A stretch of DNA of 15,674 bases from Scleromatobacter sp045810285 (GCA_045810285.1 JBJMWE010000475.1:1-15674); one strand, 5' to 3'; shown: positions 1 through 9,200, counted from the stretch's first letter. Program-made: numbers and translations. The notes: generated by a model from the sequence alone, not told the origin.

Positions 1-63
1 GCCGTGCGGTCAAACGCTGTCAGCGTCTCACAGTCATTCTGGAGCGACGTCCAGAGATAATTC

Positions 64-513
64 TTGTCCACCTTCCGATCGAGCAATATCGTGCATCTCA
101 CTGTCCACGACGCCGATGGCTTACCCGAGGCTGCCTTGGTCGAGGCCGGTCTTGACGCTACAAATGCAGCGGTGGCGGCGCTTCGCAACGTGCGTCCGCT
201 CGTCGTCTTTGCGAGAGAGCAAGCTGAGACCGTCGTCGGCGGAGCGCTAGGGCGAACCTGGGGCGAATGCTGCGAGCTCAGGCAACTGTGGGTAGCAGAG
301 AGCCACCGTCGATGTGGACTGGGCACCCGCTTGGTTCGCGAGGTCGAACGTCATGCCAGGGAGCGAGGCTGCCGGCTGCTGTATCTGGAGACGTTCAGCT
401 TCCAGGCGAAGCCGTTCTACGAGAAGATCGGCTACCAGGTGACCGCTGAAATCAAAGGCTTCGAGGACGGCATCGTCAAGTATTTGATGATGCGCGACCT
501 GCGGTCTGAATGA
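64..513 (+). CDS. GNAT family N-acetyltransferase
   Basis: This 149-residue protein is a complete GCN5-related N-acetyltransferase, a cytoplasmic enzyme that transfers an acetyl group from acetyl-CoA to an amine; its substrate cannot be told from the sequence. The acetyl-CoA loop is seen as RRCGLGTRL near residues 82-90, preceded by the beta strand ELRQLWV. The C-terminal half carries LETFSFQAKPFYEKIGY, a signature of one well-populated GNAT subgroup. The length is usual for a single GNAT domain. The first codon is TTG with only a weak purine stretch (AGAGATA) ahead of it. A GTG at codon 10 (position 91) is an alternative that keeps the whole fold, so the start is uncertain. A remnant of another GNAT follows directly, with no partner gene that would suggest a pathway. 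Confidence 0.85.
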   Translation: MSTFRSSNIVHLTVHDADGLPEAALVEAGLDATNAAVAALRNVRPLVVFAREQAETVVGGALGRTWGECCELRQLWVAESHRRCGLGTRLVREVERHARERGCRLLYLETFSFQAKPFYEKIGYQVTAEIKGFEDGIVKYLMMRDLRSE

Positions 514-547
514 TCCAGGCTCGTCTGGTGATGCCGCGCAGTCTTGG

Positions 548-673
548 GCCATCGGGCGCGGCTATTCCATGATGCAGCTCTTCGTGCTTCCCGAGAATTC
601 CGAGGCTCGCACGCTCTATGAGCGCACGGGCTACCGTGCGGAATGGATCAAGTACATACGGCCGCTTCGTTGA
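548..673 (+). pseudogene. C-terminal remnant of a second GNAT acetyltransferase
   Basis: The frame ending at the TGA at 671-673 encodes GYSMMQLFVLPENSEAR followed by TLYERTGYRAEW and a terminal YIRPLR. This is the typical last strand-helix-strand of a GNAT domain, in which a residue run N-x-x-A-R-x-L-Y-E-R-x-G-Y closes the acetyl-CoA site. The frame stays open back to about position 512, but the N-terminal two thirds of the domain, including the acetyl-CoA loop, are absent. It is not the end of the preceding acetyltransferase: that protein has its own intact C-terminus in another frame, and the two tails differ. I infer a deletion that removed the 5' part of this gene and brought the two GNAT genes together. 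No start codon or ribosome site makes a functional short product likely. Confidence 0.6.
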
Positions 674-943
674 CGCAAGGCTCCCTGAGCCCATGTGCTT
701 GCTGCCGAGGCCGGCGTCCGACGTTGCAAGGCGGGTATGCTGCGCGCAGCACACAGTCGCCGCGGGCGCACGTCGATGACGCCTCGTCCAGGCTGGCCGG
801 CGTCGTCGCGAGGCCTTGTCGACCAGGAGCGGAGGGTCACGACCGACAGCTTGCGGTGTCACACTTGAGGCTGGTGCGCCGCGCACGGCACACACTCATT
901 CCCAACATGGCGTTTCGCGCCGCGGCTGTGACGAGGTAATTGA

Positions 944-1348
944 GTGACCTGGCTTGAACCTGAGACCACATTCCGGTGCCCTGTGTGTCGGGGCCGAGTG
1001 GCGTCGTGGGCGGTGCAGTCGGCGTTCACTTGCCACCATTGCAAGTGGGCGCTGTCGTCAAATCTCGGGGTTGCGGTGCGACGCGCCGTTGGCGTTGGTG
1101 TCGCCGTCGAGGTGCTTCTTCTCTTCGCGTTGTACTGGCTGCTCCATTCGGCCGGCCAGGCACTGAACGTCTGGCTCGCCGCAAGCTGCGTCTTGGGGTT
1201 CTTCGCGGGTTGGCTCGCGTTTCGGTTCTTTCTCACCCTGCGGCCGCTGCGTCCCCCTCAGACAAGTGGCACCAGCGCTCCCATCGAGCAGATAACACCA
1301 GGCAAGCTTGAGTCTGCCGATCATGTCGACTTCGAACGACCGCTTTGA
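944..1348 (+). CDS. Small zinc-ribbon membrane protein, hypothetical
   Basis: This 134-residue protein is not recognised as a named family. Its N-terminus holds two CxxC pairs, C12-P-V-C15 and C30-H-H-C33, which is the pattern of a rubredoxin-like zinc ribbon. Two hydrophobic segments follow, at about residues 43-67 and 73-98, and then a polar tail. The layout suggests an inner-membrane protein with a cytoplasmic metal-binding head; the head may bind another protein or nucleic acid, which is inference. The start is GTG, chosen because GAGG at 933-936 stands seven bases ahead. The gene runs towards radC, with 47 bases between the two ends. The coding sequence has a lower GC content than the radC-serS block. 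The protein-like features (paired cysteines, clean membrane segments) make it more than a chance frame. Confidence 0.65.
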   Translation: MTWLEPETTFRCPVCRGRVASWAVQSAFTCHHCKWALSSNLGVAVRRAVGVGVAVEVLLLFALYWLLHSAGQALNVWLAASCVLGFFAGWLAFRFFLTLRPLRPPQTSGTSAPIEQITPGKLESADHVDFERPL

Positions 1349-1395
1349 GGTGGCGAGATTGCCTTGTCCTGGGACCGCTCCGCCGACGGCGCAGG

Positions 1396-2070
1396 TCACA
1401 GCAGTCCACGCTCCGCGAAGCTGACCACCCTGCCGGCCCCGACGACCAGGTGATCGAGCACTTGCACGTCGATCACCCGCAGGGCCGACACGAGCGACTG
1501 CGTCAGCACCTCGTCCGCGCGCGACGGTTCGGCCACGCCGGACGGATGGTTGTGCACGAGGATGGCCGCTCCCGCGTTCAGCAGCAGCGCCTGGCGCAGC
1601 ACCTCGCGCGGGTAGACGCTGGTCTGCGCCAGCGTGCCGCGGAACAGCTCCTGCATCTCGATGAGCCGGTGCTGGGAATCGAGGAACAGCACGCCGAACA
1701 CCTCGTGCGCGAGCGCGCCCAGGCGCAGCGCGACGAAGTCCTTGACCCGTTGCGGCGAGTCGAACACCGGCGCCGCGCGCAGCTGCTGGGCCAGCGCGCG
1801 GCGCGCGATCTCGCGCACGGCCGCCAGCTCGGCGCGCTGGGCCGGGCCGACGCCTCCGGCGCGTTCGAGCTCGGCCGGCGAGGCATGCAGCACGCCGGCC
1901 AGGCCGTCGAAGCGCGCGAGCAGGCGCTCGGCCCGCTGCAGCACGCTGAAGCCGGCGGCGCCGGTGCGCAGCAGCAGCGCCAGCAGCTCGACGTCGGCGA
2001 GCGCCTGCGCCCCGTGGGCCAGGAGCTTCTCGCGCGGGCGGGTGGCCGGGGGCATTTCCTTGATCGACAT
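1396..2070 (-). CDS. radC: RadC family JAB/MPN-domain protein
   Basis: The 224-residue product belongs to the RadC (YsxA/YkfG-like) family. The N-terminus has the family hallmark RPREKLLAHGA with ELLALLLRTG (residues 11-37). A helix-hairpin-helix-like stretch around AGGVGPAQRAEL (71-82) follows. The C-terminal JAB/MPN domain carries the JAMM zinc motif: E123 in AHEVFGVLF, H173-N-H175-P-S-G, and D186. JAMM domains are metalloproteases in other families, but the biochemical role of RadC is unsettled; it was first named for DNA repair, a role later questioned. I chose the ATG at 2070 because the protein begins there with MSIKEMPPATRPREK, as is usual in betaproteobacteria. Longer in-frame starts add only low-complexity sequence. 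It is divergent from fkpB, a common arrangement in Burkholderiales. Confidence 0.93.
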   Translation of the reverse strand: MSIKEMPPATRPREKLLAHGAQALADVELLALLLRTGAAGFSVLQRAERLLARFDGLAGVLHASPAELERAGGVGPAQRAELAAVREIARRALAQQLRAAPVFDSPQRVKDFVALRLGALAHEVFGVLFLDSQHRLIEMQELFRGTLAQTSVYPREVLRQALLLNAGAAILVHNHPSGVAEPSRADEVLTQSLVSALRVIDVQVLDHLVVGAGRVVSFAERGLL

Positions 2071-2094
2071 GGCGGCGGGCCTGGCAGGTAAAAT
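2064..2094 (+). promoter_or_regulatory. Possible promoter for fkpB-ispH
   Basis: TAAAAT at 2089-2094 is the only AT-rich -10-like hexamer in the radC-fkpB intergenic region. TCGACA at 2064-2069 could serve as a -35 box, but the 19-base spacing is long and the box overlaps the radC start codon. Transcription would start near 2101 and leave a leader of about 100 bases before the GTG of fkpB. The call rests on hexamer resemblance only. Confidence 0.3.
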
Positions 2095-2200
2095 CGGGGT
2101 TTCGTCGTGGGGAAGCGCCGTCGCGCCTCTCCCGCGCGCCGACCACCCCAGTGTCGCGCCCACCCCGGCGGGCCGTGCCCGTCCAACTGCCTCATTTCCC

Positions 2201-2644
2201 GTGAACATCGTCCAGCCCGACTCGTTCCTGACGCTGCATTACCGCCTCAGCGGCCCCGATGGCACCGACGTCGTCAGCACGTTCGCCGACAAGCCCGCCA
2301 CGCTGTCGCTGGGCCAGGGCCAGCTCGCGCCGGCCATCGAGGCCTGCCTGCTGGGCCTGGAGGAGGGCGCGCGCCGGACCTGGCACCTGGAGGCGGGCGC
2401 CGCCTATGGCGAGCGCAACCCCGACATGCTGCAGCGGGTCAAGCGCAGCCTGCTCGCGCAGCATGGCGATCCGGACGAGGAGTACCGCGTGGGCGACGTC
2501 GTCGAGTTCCCCACGCCCGACGGCGCGGGCAAGTTCGCGGGCGTCGTCCGCGAGGCCGGCGACGACTGGCTGCTGTTCGACTTCAACCACCCGCTGGCCG
2601 GCCAGCCGGTGACGTTCGAGGCGCAGCTGATCGGGGTGATGTGA
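2201..2644 (+). CDS. fkpB: FKBP-type peptidyl-prolyl isomerase, SlpA/FkpB type
   Basis: This 147-residue cytoplasmic protein is an SlpA-like FK506-binding protein: a cis-trans prolyl isomerase with an inserted flap domain that acts as a chaperone. The N-terminal FKBP half reads DSFLTLHYRLSGPDG and later LSLGQGQLAPAIEACLLGLEEG, which is the usual core. The closing segment FDFNHPLAGQPVTFE is the clearest family signature. The start is taken as GTG at 2201, where the conserved domain begins (MNIVQPDSFLTLHY). There is no strong Shine-Dalgarno sequence there. An in-frame ATG at 2069 would add 44 residues of low-complexity sequence and is unlikely. The stop overlaps the ispH start by one base (TGATG). 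The fkpB-ispH pair is also found in Escherichia coli, which supports both assignments. Confidence 0.93.
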   Translation: MNIVQPDSFLTLHYRLSGPDGTDVVSTFADKPATLSLGQGQLAPAIEACLLGLEEGARRTWHLEAGAAYGERNPDMLQRVKRSLLAQHGDPDEEYRVGDVVEFPTPDGAGKFAGVVREAGDDWLLFDFNHPLAGQPVTFEAQLIGVM

Positions 2645-3648
2645 TGAGCGATGTCCAGGGGGTCACGGTCGGCGAGGGCGGCAAGTTCGTGGAAGAGGTG
2701 CTGCTCGCGCAGCCGCGCGGCTTCTGCGCGGGCGTCGATCGGGCCATCGAGATCGTCGAGCGCGCGCTCGAGAAGTTCGGCCGGCCCATCTACGTGCGCC
2801 ACGAGATCGTGCACAACACCTTCGTGGTCAACGACCTGAAGAGCAAGGGCGCCATCTTCATCGAGGACCTGGCCGACGTGCCGCCCGGCGCCACCCTGGT
2901 GTTCTCGGCCCACGGCGTGAGCAAGGCCGTGCGCGAGGAGGCGGCACAGCGCGGCTTCTCGGTGTTCGACGCCACCTGCCCGCTGGTGACCAAGGTGCAC
3001 GTCGAGGTCTCGAAGCTGGCGCGCGAGGGCTACGAGTTCATCATGATCGGCCACAAGGGGCATCCCGAGGTCGAGGGCACGATGGGCCAGCTGAGCGACG
3101 GCATCTACCTGGTCGAGGACGTGCCCGACGTCGCCGGCGTGCATCCGAAGGACCCCACGAAGCTGGCCGTCGTCACGCAGACCACGCTGTCGGTGGACGA
3201 CGCGCGCGAGATCCTGGAGGCCGTCAAGGCCCGCTTCCCGCAGGTGCGCGAGCCCAAGCAGCAGGACATCTGCTACGCCACGCAGAACCGCCAGGATGCG
3301 GTGAAGTTCATGGCGCCCAAGGTCGACATCGTGATCGTCGTCGGCAGCCCCACCAGCTCCAACAGCAACCGCCTGCGCGAGCTCGCCGAGCGCCTGGGCA
3401 CGCCGGCCTTCATGGTCGACGGCGCGCAGGATCTCCGCCCCGAATGGTTCGACGGCCACGCGCGCGTGGGCCTGACGGCCGGCGCGTCGGCGCCCGACGT
3501 GCTGGTGCAGGCCGTCATCGATCGCCTCAAGCAGCTCGGCGCCGTCAGCGTGCGCAACATCGATGGCGTCAAGGAGACGATCGAGTTCCCGCTGCCGATG
3601 GGTCTCGGCGACCGCAGCATGGCCGAGGTCCGGGCATCCCGATCTTGA
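2644..3648 (+). CDS. ispH: 4-hydroxy-3-methylbut-2-enyl diphosphate reductase
   Basis: IspH (LytB) performs the last step of the MEP pathway, reducing HMBPP to isopentenyl and dimethylallyl diphosphate with a [4Fe-4S] cluster, in the cytoplasm. All three cluster cysteines are visible: C28 in QPRGFCAGV, C112 in DATCPLV and C210 in DICYATQNRQ. Substrate-binding residues are also present: H53 and H57 in HEIVHN, H90 in SAHGVS, H140 and E142 in GHPEVEGTMGQ, the TQTTLS segment, and SSNSNRL. At 334 residues it is slightly longer than the E. coli enzyme, mainly through about 16 extra N-terminal residues. Translation is probably coupled to fkpB, because the ATG overlaps the fkpB stop codon. A GC-rich imperfect inverted repeat lies just after the stop (3650-3678) but has no T tract. 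Confidence 0.98.
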   Translation: MSDVQGVTVGEGGKFVEEVLLAQPRGFCAGVDRAIEIVERALEKFGRPIYVRHEIVHNTFVVNDLKSKGAIFIEDLADVPPGATLVFSAHGVSKAVREEAAQRGFSVFDATCPLVTKVHVEVSKLAREGYEFIMIGHKGHPEVEGTMGQLSDGIYLVEDVPDVAGVHPKDPTKLAVVTQTTLSVDDAREILEAVKARFPQVREPKQQDICYATQNRQDAVKFMAPKVDIVIVVGSPTSSNSNRLRELAERLGTPAFMVDGAQDLRPEWFDGHARVGLTAGASAPDVLVQAVIDRLKQLGAVSVRNIDGVKETIEFPLPMGLGDRSMAEVRASRS

Positions 3649-3754
3649 CGCGCGCCGCCCCGGCTTGCCCGGGCGCGCATTCCGCCTTGCGTCGTTGCGC
3701 CATTTCGCCGCGCCACGGACCGAACCAACGCACCTGAAGATTCCAAGGAAGACC

Positions 3755-5050
3755 ATGCTCGACATCAACCAGCTGCGCCGCGACCTGCCCGCAGTGATCG
3801 CCGGCCTCGAGAAGCGCAAGAACCCCCAGCCGTATCTCGACGTGGCCGCCTACACGGCGCTCGAGAACGAGCGCAAGTCGCTGCAGACCAAGACCGAAGA
3901 CCTGCAGGCGCGCCGCAACAGCCTGAGCAAGCAGATCGGCATGTTGAAGGGCAAGGGCGAGGACACCGCGCCCGTCATGGCCCAGGTCGCCGGCATCGGC
4001 GACGAGCTCAAGGCCAGCGCCGAGCGCCTGGACGCGCTGCAGGGCGAGCTCAACGCCGTGCTGATGGGCCTGCCCAACCTGCCCGACGAGTCGGTGCCGC
4101 TCGGCGCCGACGAGACGGGCAACGTCGAGGTGCGCCGCTGGGGCACGCCGGCCCGGTTCGACTTCGCCGTGAAGGATCACGTCGACGTCGGCGCCCCGCT
4201 GGGCCTCGACCCGGAAACGGGCGCCAAGCTCTCGGGCTCGCGCTTCACCGTGCTGCGCGGCGGCATCGCGCGCCTGCACCGCGCGCTCGCCCAGTTCATG
4301 CTGGACGTGCAGACCGGCGAGCACGGCTACACGGAGCTCTACACGCCCTACATCGTCAACCGCGAGGTGCTGGAAGGCACCGGCCAGTTGCCCAAGTTCA
4401 AGGAAGACATGTTCTGGGTACTGCGCGGCGGCGACGAAAGCCAGCCCGAGCAGTACCTGATCTCGACCTCGGAGATCTCGCTCACGAACACCGTGCGCGG
4501 CGAGATCCTGAAGGCGGAGGACCTGCCCGTGAAGCTGACGGCGCACAGCCCGTGCTTCCGCTCGGAGGCGGGCTCGGCCGGCCGCGACACGCGCGGCTTC
4601 ATCCGCCAGCACCAGTTCGACAAGGTGGAGATGGTGCAGATCGCGCACCCCGAGCAGAGCATGCAGGCGCTCGAGGACATGACGCGCCACGCCGAGGCCA
4701 TCCTGCAGAAGCTGGGCCTGCCGTACCGCGTGATGCTGCTGTGCGCCGGCGACATGGGCTTCGGCTCGACCAAGACGTACGACCTCGAGGTGTGGCTGCC
4801 CGCGCAGGACACCTACCGCGAGATCAGCTCGTGCTCGAACATGGGCGCGTTCCAGGCGCGCCGCATGCAGGCGCGCTTCCGCAACGCGGCGGGCAAGCCC
4901 GAGCTCGTGCACACGCTCAACGGATCGGGGCTGGCCGTGGGCCGCACGCTGGTCGCGGTGCTCGAGAACTACCAGCAGGCCGACGGCTCGGTGACGATCC
5001 CCGAGGCGTTGCGTCCCTACATGGGCGGCGTCGCCGTCCTCAAACCCTGA
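3755..5050 (+). CDS. serS: Serine--tRNA ligase
   Basis: SerRS charges tRNA-Ser (and tRNA-Sec where present) with serine in the cytoplasm. The 431-residue length is normal. Residues 30-105 form the long antiparallel coiled-coil arm that grips the long variable arm of tRNA-Ser. The class II catalytic core follows, with the TGQLPKFKEDMF region (208-220), the serine-site TSEISLTN (238-245), motif 2 FRSEAGSAGRDTRG (268-281), and motif 3 NGSGLAVGRTLVAVLENYQ near the C-terminus. ATG at 3755 is preceded by a good ribosome site, AAGGAAG at 3745-3751, and begins with the family-typical MLDINQLR. A 106-base gap separates it from ispH, so it may have its own promoter, although I see no clear one. A cognate tRNA-Ser lies downstream at 12451. 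Confidence 0.98.
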   Translation: MLDINQLRRDLPAVIAGLEKRKNPQPYLDVAAYTALENERKSLQTKTEDLQARRNSLSKQIGMLKGKGEDTAPVMAQVAGIGDELKASAERLDALQGELNAVLMGLPNLPDESVPLGADETGNVEVRRWGTPARFDFAVKDHVDVGAPLGLDPETGAKLSGSRFTVLRGGIARLHRALAQFMLDVQTGEHGYTELYTPYIVNREVLEGTGQLPKFKEDMFWVLRGGDESQPEQYLISTSEISLTNTVRGEILKAEDLPVKLTAHSPCFRSEAGSAGRDTRGFIRQHQFDKVEMVQIAHPEQSMQALEDMTRHAEAILQKLGLPYRVMLLCAGDMGFGSTKTYDLEVWLPAQDTYREISSCSNMGAFQARRMQARFRNAAGKPELVHTLNGSGLAVGRTLVAVLENYQQADGSVTIPEALRPYMGGVAVLKP

Positions 5051-5060
5051 GCAGCGCGCC

Positions 5061-5693
5061 ATGGACTACCCGACCTATGACCCGACGTCCGCCGTCACCC
5101 CGCTGACGCAGGAGGAGCTCGCCGACCTCGACGAGCTGTTCGCGCACCTGCCCTCCGACGGCGCCATGACGCTGGACGGCATGGATGGCTATCTCACGGC
5201 ACTGCTCGTCGGCCCGGTGCCGCTGTCGGCCATGAAGACCGGCGACTGGCTGCCCGCGATCTGGGGCGGCGACCAGGAACCGGCGCCGGCGCCGTTCGTG
5301 TCGAACCAGAAGCGCAAGCGCACCACGGTGCTGGCGTTGCGCCACCTGCGTGCCGTCCAGGAGGCGCTGGCCGGCCCGCCGGACGCGTGGGAACCGATCT
5401 TCAGCGTCGCCGAGGTGCCCGGCACCCACGGCGACGAACTGGCCGACGCCACCGACTGGTGCCTGGGCTTCCTGGCCGCCACCGACCTCGCGCCCGAGGC
5501 CTGGGCGCCGCTGCAGTCCGACCCCGAAGTGGGCCCCGGCCTGGCGACCATCGCGATGCTGGCCGGCGAGATCGAGCCGGGCGACGACGCGGACGAAGAC
5601 GCCGCGGACCTCGACGACCCGCACGTGCGCGACCACCTGAGCCGCGCCGCCGCCGACGTCGTGCTGCAGCTCTGGGCTCGCAAGACCGCGTGA
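5061..5693 (+). CDS. UPF0149 (YgfB/YecA-like) family protein
   Basis: This 210-residue protein belongs to the UPF0149 family. The signature is LDGMDGYLTALLVGP at residues 38-52, followed by WLPAIWGG and, later, DWCLGFLAAT, all in the expected order of this all-helical family. The biochemical role of the family is not well established. The C-terminal region is very acidic (GDDADEDAADLDD near 174-186). The cysteine-rich SEC-C metal-binding tail found in some YecA proteins is absent. The ATG is 10 bases after the serS stop, and the next gene begins two bases after this stop, so an operon with serS is likely. No strong ribosome site is seen (GCAGCG only), which is common within tightly packed operons of this GC content. 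Confidence 0.85.
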   Translation: MDYPTYDPTSAVTPLTQEELADLDELFAHLPSDGAMTLDGMDGYLTALLVGPVPLSAMKTGDWLPAIWGGDQEPAPAPFVSNQKRKRTTVLALRHLRAVQEALAGPPDAWEPIFSVAEVPGTHGDELADATDWCLGFLAATDLAPEAWAPLQSDPEVGPGLATIAMLAGEIEPGDDADEDAADLDDPHVRDHLSRAAADVVLQLWARKTA

Positions 5694-5695
5694 GC

Positions 5696-6238
5696 ATGCG
5701 CAACCTGCTCATCGCGCTGGCCGCCGCGGCGGCCTTCGCGTTCTGGTTCACGCATCGCGGGTTGAACGAGGCGCGGGTCACTGATTTCTATGCAACGCAG
5801 GTGGACGCCTTCGCGCACGAGGATCGCACGAAGCTGTGCGCCCAGTACGCGCCCGAGTACCAGGGCATCGACCGCGTGACGGTCCGCGGCAGCGTGCAGG
5901 TGCTGCGATCGGACAAGGACCTGGCCTGCAAGAGCGCGGACTTCCTGTTCGAGTTCAAGAAGCGCTTCGACGCCAGGCAGACGGACGGCGGCGTGCTGGC
6001 CACCGAGTTCCAGATCGATCCGCGCGACGTCGTGATCGCCAAGGACGGAAAGTCGGCCGATGTGCACGTGCAGATCCACCTCGACTTCGGCGGGGCCTAC
6101 GTGGACGACAGCGAAGGGACCGAGCATCTGGTGCTGCGGGATGGCAAGGTGCTGACCTTGGGCACCGAGATGACGAGCCGGGTGAGCGGTCCGCTCGCGC
6201 TGGGTGCCGACCCGGCTTCGCTGATGACGGGGCGTTGA
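5696..6238 (+). CDS. Membrane-anchored or secreted hypothetical protein
   Basis: This 180-residue protein is not assigned to a named family. The N-terminus (MRNLLIALAAAAAFAFWF, residues 1-18) is an uncleaved signal anchor or signal peptide, so the rest should lie in the periplasm. The following part, VTDFYATQVDAFAHEDRTKLCAQYAPEY in two segments, is a helix pattern often seen at the start of NTF2/SnoaL-like folds. The later strands, such as SADVHVQIHLDF and EHLVLRDGKVLTLGTEM, fit such a cone-shaped fold; this is inference from pattern alone. Two cysteines (in KLCAQY and LACKSA) could form a disulfide. The ATG at 5696 comes just after the preceding stop; an in-frame GTG at 5690 overlapping that stop is an alternative start. 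It sits between the UPF0149 gene and the helicase in a probable operon. Confidence 0.75.
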   Translation: MRNLLIALAAAAAFAFWFTHRGLNEARVTDFYATQVDAFAHEDRTKLCAQYAPEYQGIDRVTVRGSVQVLRSDKDLACKSADFLFEFKKRFDARQTDGGVLATEFQIDPRDVVIAKDGKSADVHVQIHLDFGGAYVDDSEGTEHLVLRDGKVLTLGTEMTSRVSGPLALGADPASLMTGR

Positions 6239-6263
6239 GGCGCCCCGCGCGTCCGCTGGCCGC

Positions 6264-9200
6264 ATGACCACATCGACTGCCGACGACCTGTTCGCCTCGC
6301 TCGACGCGCCCGCGCGTGACGTGCTCGCCGCGCTCGCGCTCGGCGCGCTGGCGCGCTCGCGCACGTGGGTGGCCGATGCGCTCGCCACGCCCGCGTTGCG
6401 CACGCCGGGCAGCACGCCGCCGTCGCAGGAGCTCGTGCGCCACACGCTGGCGCGGCTGCAGAAGGCCGGCCTGGCCAACGAGGACGAGCGCCGCCCCGGC
6501 GTCTGGACGCTGCCGCAGAACGTCTACCCCACGGTGTATGCCGACCTCCTGGGACGCGCGGCGCAGCACGGCCTGCAGCACGCGCTGGCGCACGCCGACG
6601 CGTACGACGCCGCCGGCATCGGCCGGCTGGCGCACGGGCGCTTCCCGACGCTGTCCGCCGCCATCGCGCGCGTGCGCCTGGACGCGATGGGCGGCGCGAG
6701 CCCGGTCGACATCGCGCAACTGCTCGACCGCCTGCCGCCCGGCCTGCACGACATCCCGGCGCTGCTGGACACTGCCATCGCCGACTGCATCGCCGAGCCG
6801 CTGTTCGACCGCCTGCACCCCGCGATGCAGGCCGACGTGCTCGCCGGTGCGCTGGACCGCCTGGGCAGCACGCTGCAGACGGGCATCGCGCTCGACCCCG
6901 CCTTCGTGCGCGAGCGGGCGCGGCGCCTGGTGGACGACGCCCACATGCCGCACGCGCACGGGCTGCGCTGGTCGTTCGCGTTCGACCGCCTGCTGGCCGA
7001 CGGCGCCGAGCGCCGCGATGCCGGCTGGGCGGCGTCGTTCGGCCGCCTGCTGGAGCCTGCCATCGATGCCGCCGAAGCCGGCGGCCTCGTCGACGCGATG
7101 CGCGCCACGCACGGCCTCGGCGCCGCGCCGCCGCCCGCGAGCATGCCGCTGGCCAGCACGGCGAGCCGCGTCGCCATCGCGCAGGCCGTCGGCGCCGCGG
7201 CCCTCGCCGTGCAGGGCCGCTGGTCGGACGCCGAGCCCGAGTTCGACGCGGCGCTCGTGGCCCTGCGCAAGCTCACCGGCAAGCGGCGCGGGCTGGTGCC
7301 GGCGGCGGTGGCGTTGCCCAACGTGCTGGCGCTGCTCGCGCAGCAGACGCCCGCGCACCTGGACAAGGCGTTGAAGTTCTGCCTGGCCGAGGGCGGCAAG
7401 CGCGAGCCGGTGCACGACCACCCGTTCGGCGCGATCGCGCTGGCCATCCAGATGCGCCTGGGCGCCGCGCCGCGCGACATGAAGCCGTTCCTGCCGTACG
7501 GCAGCCAGTGGGGGTACCGCAGCGCGTCGCGCGTCGTCTCGCCGCTGGATCACAACCGCTGGCTGATGCGCGCGTGGCTGAAGGAGGGCTCGCTCGCCGA
7601 GGGGCTGCCGCCCGTCGAGGCCGACTCGGCGCAGCGCCTGAAGGACGCCTACGAGGCCGCGGGCTTCGACGGCCTGGCCGAACAGCTGGGCGCCGCGCTG
7701 CGCGTGCTGGGCGGGGAGCCGGCGCCGGCCTGGTTCTTCGTGCCGGCGGGGTTGGAGCGCTGGCAGGTGGCGCTGGCGGCGCTGCGCTCGCTCGGCGAGC
7801 CCGCCGCCGCGGCGCCGGCGGCCGCGGGCGCGACGCCGGACACCCGCGTCGTCTGGGTCATCGAGCCGGGCGAGCACGGCGCGATCCGCGGCCTCGTGCC
7901 GCACGAGCAGAAGCGCGGCGTGCGTGGCTGGGGCCAGCTCAAGGAAGTGCCGCTGAGCCGCCTCCAGCGCGGCGCGACGGCGCTGGCGCCGGCCGATGCC
8001 GCGGTCGTCCGCGCCATCCGCCAGGAGAGCTTCGGCCGTGCGTTGCGGCTCGATCTCGCGCAGGCCGTGGGCGCGTTGTTCGGCCATCCGCATGTCGCGT
8101 TCGCCGATGCGCCCGAGCAGTTCGTCGAGCTGGTGGAGGCCGGCCCCGAGCTGGAGGTGCTGGACGAAGGCGAACGGCTGCGCGTGCGCCTGCAGCCCGC
8201 GCTGCGCGTGACGCCCGACGCCGCCACGCCGCGCTGGGCCGGCAGCGAGGCCGAGGCCAAGGAGCTGGACGCGCTGCGGCTCGTCTCGATCTGGCGCGAC
8301 GGCCCGCAGCGCGCGAAGCTGATCCGCCTGAGCGCGTCGCAGAAGCGCGTGGCGCAGCTGCTGGGCCCGGCGGGGCTCGACATCCCGCGCCAGGGCGCCG
8401 CGCAGCTGCAGGAAGTGCTCACGGGCCTGGGCAGCCACTTCCGCATCCATGCCGACGACGCCGGCGCCGCGCAGGCCGCGCGCGAGGTCGAGGCCGAGTC
8501 GCGCTTGCGCGCCGAGCTGCAACCCGTGGGCGACGGCCTGCAGCTGCGCCTGGTGGCCACGCCGTTCGGCGCCGACTACGCCGCCGTCGGTCCGCGCCTG
8601 ATCCCGGGGCGCGGACGCGCACGCGTCGTGGCCAAGCTCAAGGGCGAGAGCGTGGGCGTGCAGCGCGACCTGAAGCGCGAGCGCGAGCATCTCGATTCGG
8701 TGCTGGACGCCTGCCCGATGCTGCCGCCGCTGCCGCTGGACGCGCCCTGCGAATGGCTGCTGGACGCGGCCGACGACGCGCTCGCGCTGCTGGAACGCCT
8801 GCAGCCGCACACGTCCATCCTCGCGCTCGACTGGCCGCAGGGGCGGCCCGTGCGCGTCGATCCGGGCGCCCTCGGCCAGCTCACGCTCAAGGTGCGCACG
8901 CACGAGGACTGGCTGGCGCTCGACGGCAAGCTCAAGGTCGACGAGGAGCTGGTGGTCGGCCTGCAGCAGCTGATCACGTTCGCCAGCGAAGGCAAGAGCC
9001 GCTTCATGCCGCTGGGCGATGGCCGCTTCCTCGCGCTGACGCAGGAGCTGCGCGAGCGCGTCGCCGACATCGCGGCGGTCGTCGAGAAGCAGACGGCGCG
9101 CGCCAACAATCCCGACGAGGTGCGCGCCCCGGCGATCGCGGCGCCGTGGCTGCAGGCGGCGCTCGAAGGTGCGCGCGTGGAGCACGACGCGGCCTATGCG

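Noticed and set aside
1..943. An integron cassette array, suggested by adjacent GNAT genes
   Set aside because: I found no paired attC-like core sites with GTTRRRY around either gene.
3650..3678. A terminator between ispH and serS
   Set aside because: The GC-rich inverted repeat is imperfect and no T tract follows, so a Rho-independent terminator is not supported.
3569..5062. A 497-codon minus-strand frame opposite serS, and similar long frames opposite ispH
   Set aside because: These are antisense shadows of well-supported enzymes, with biased composition and no motif.
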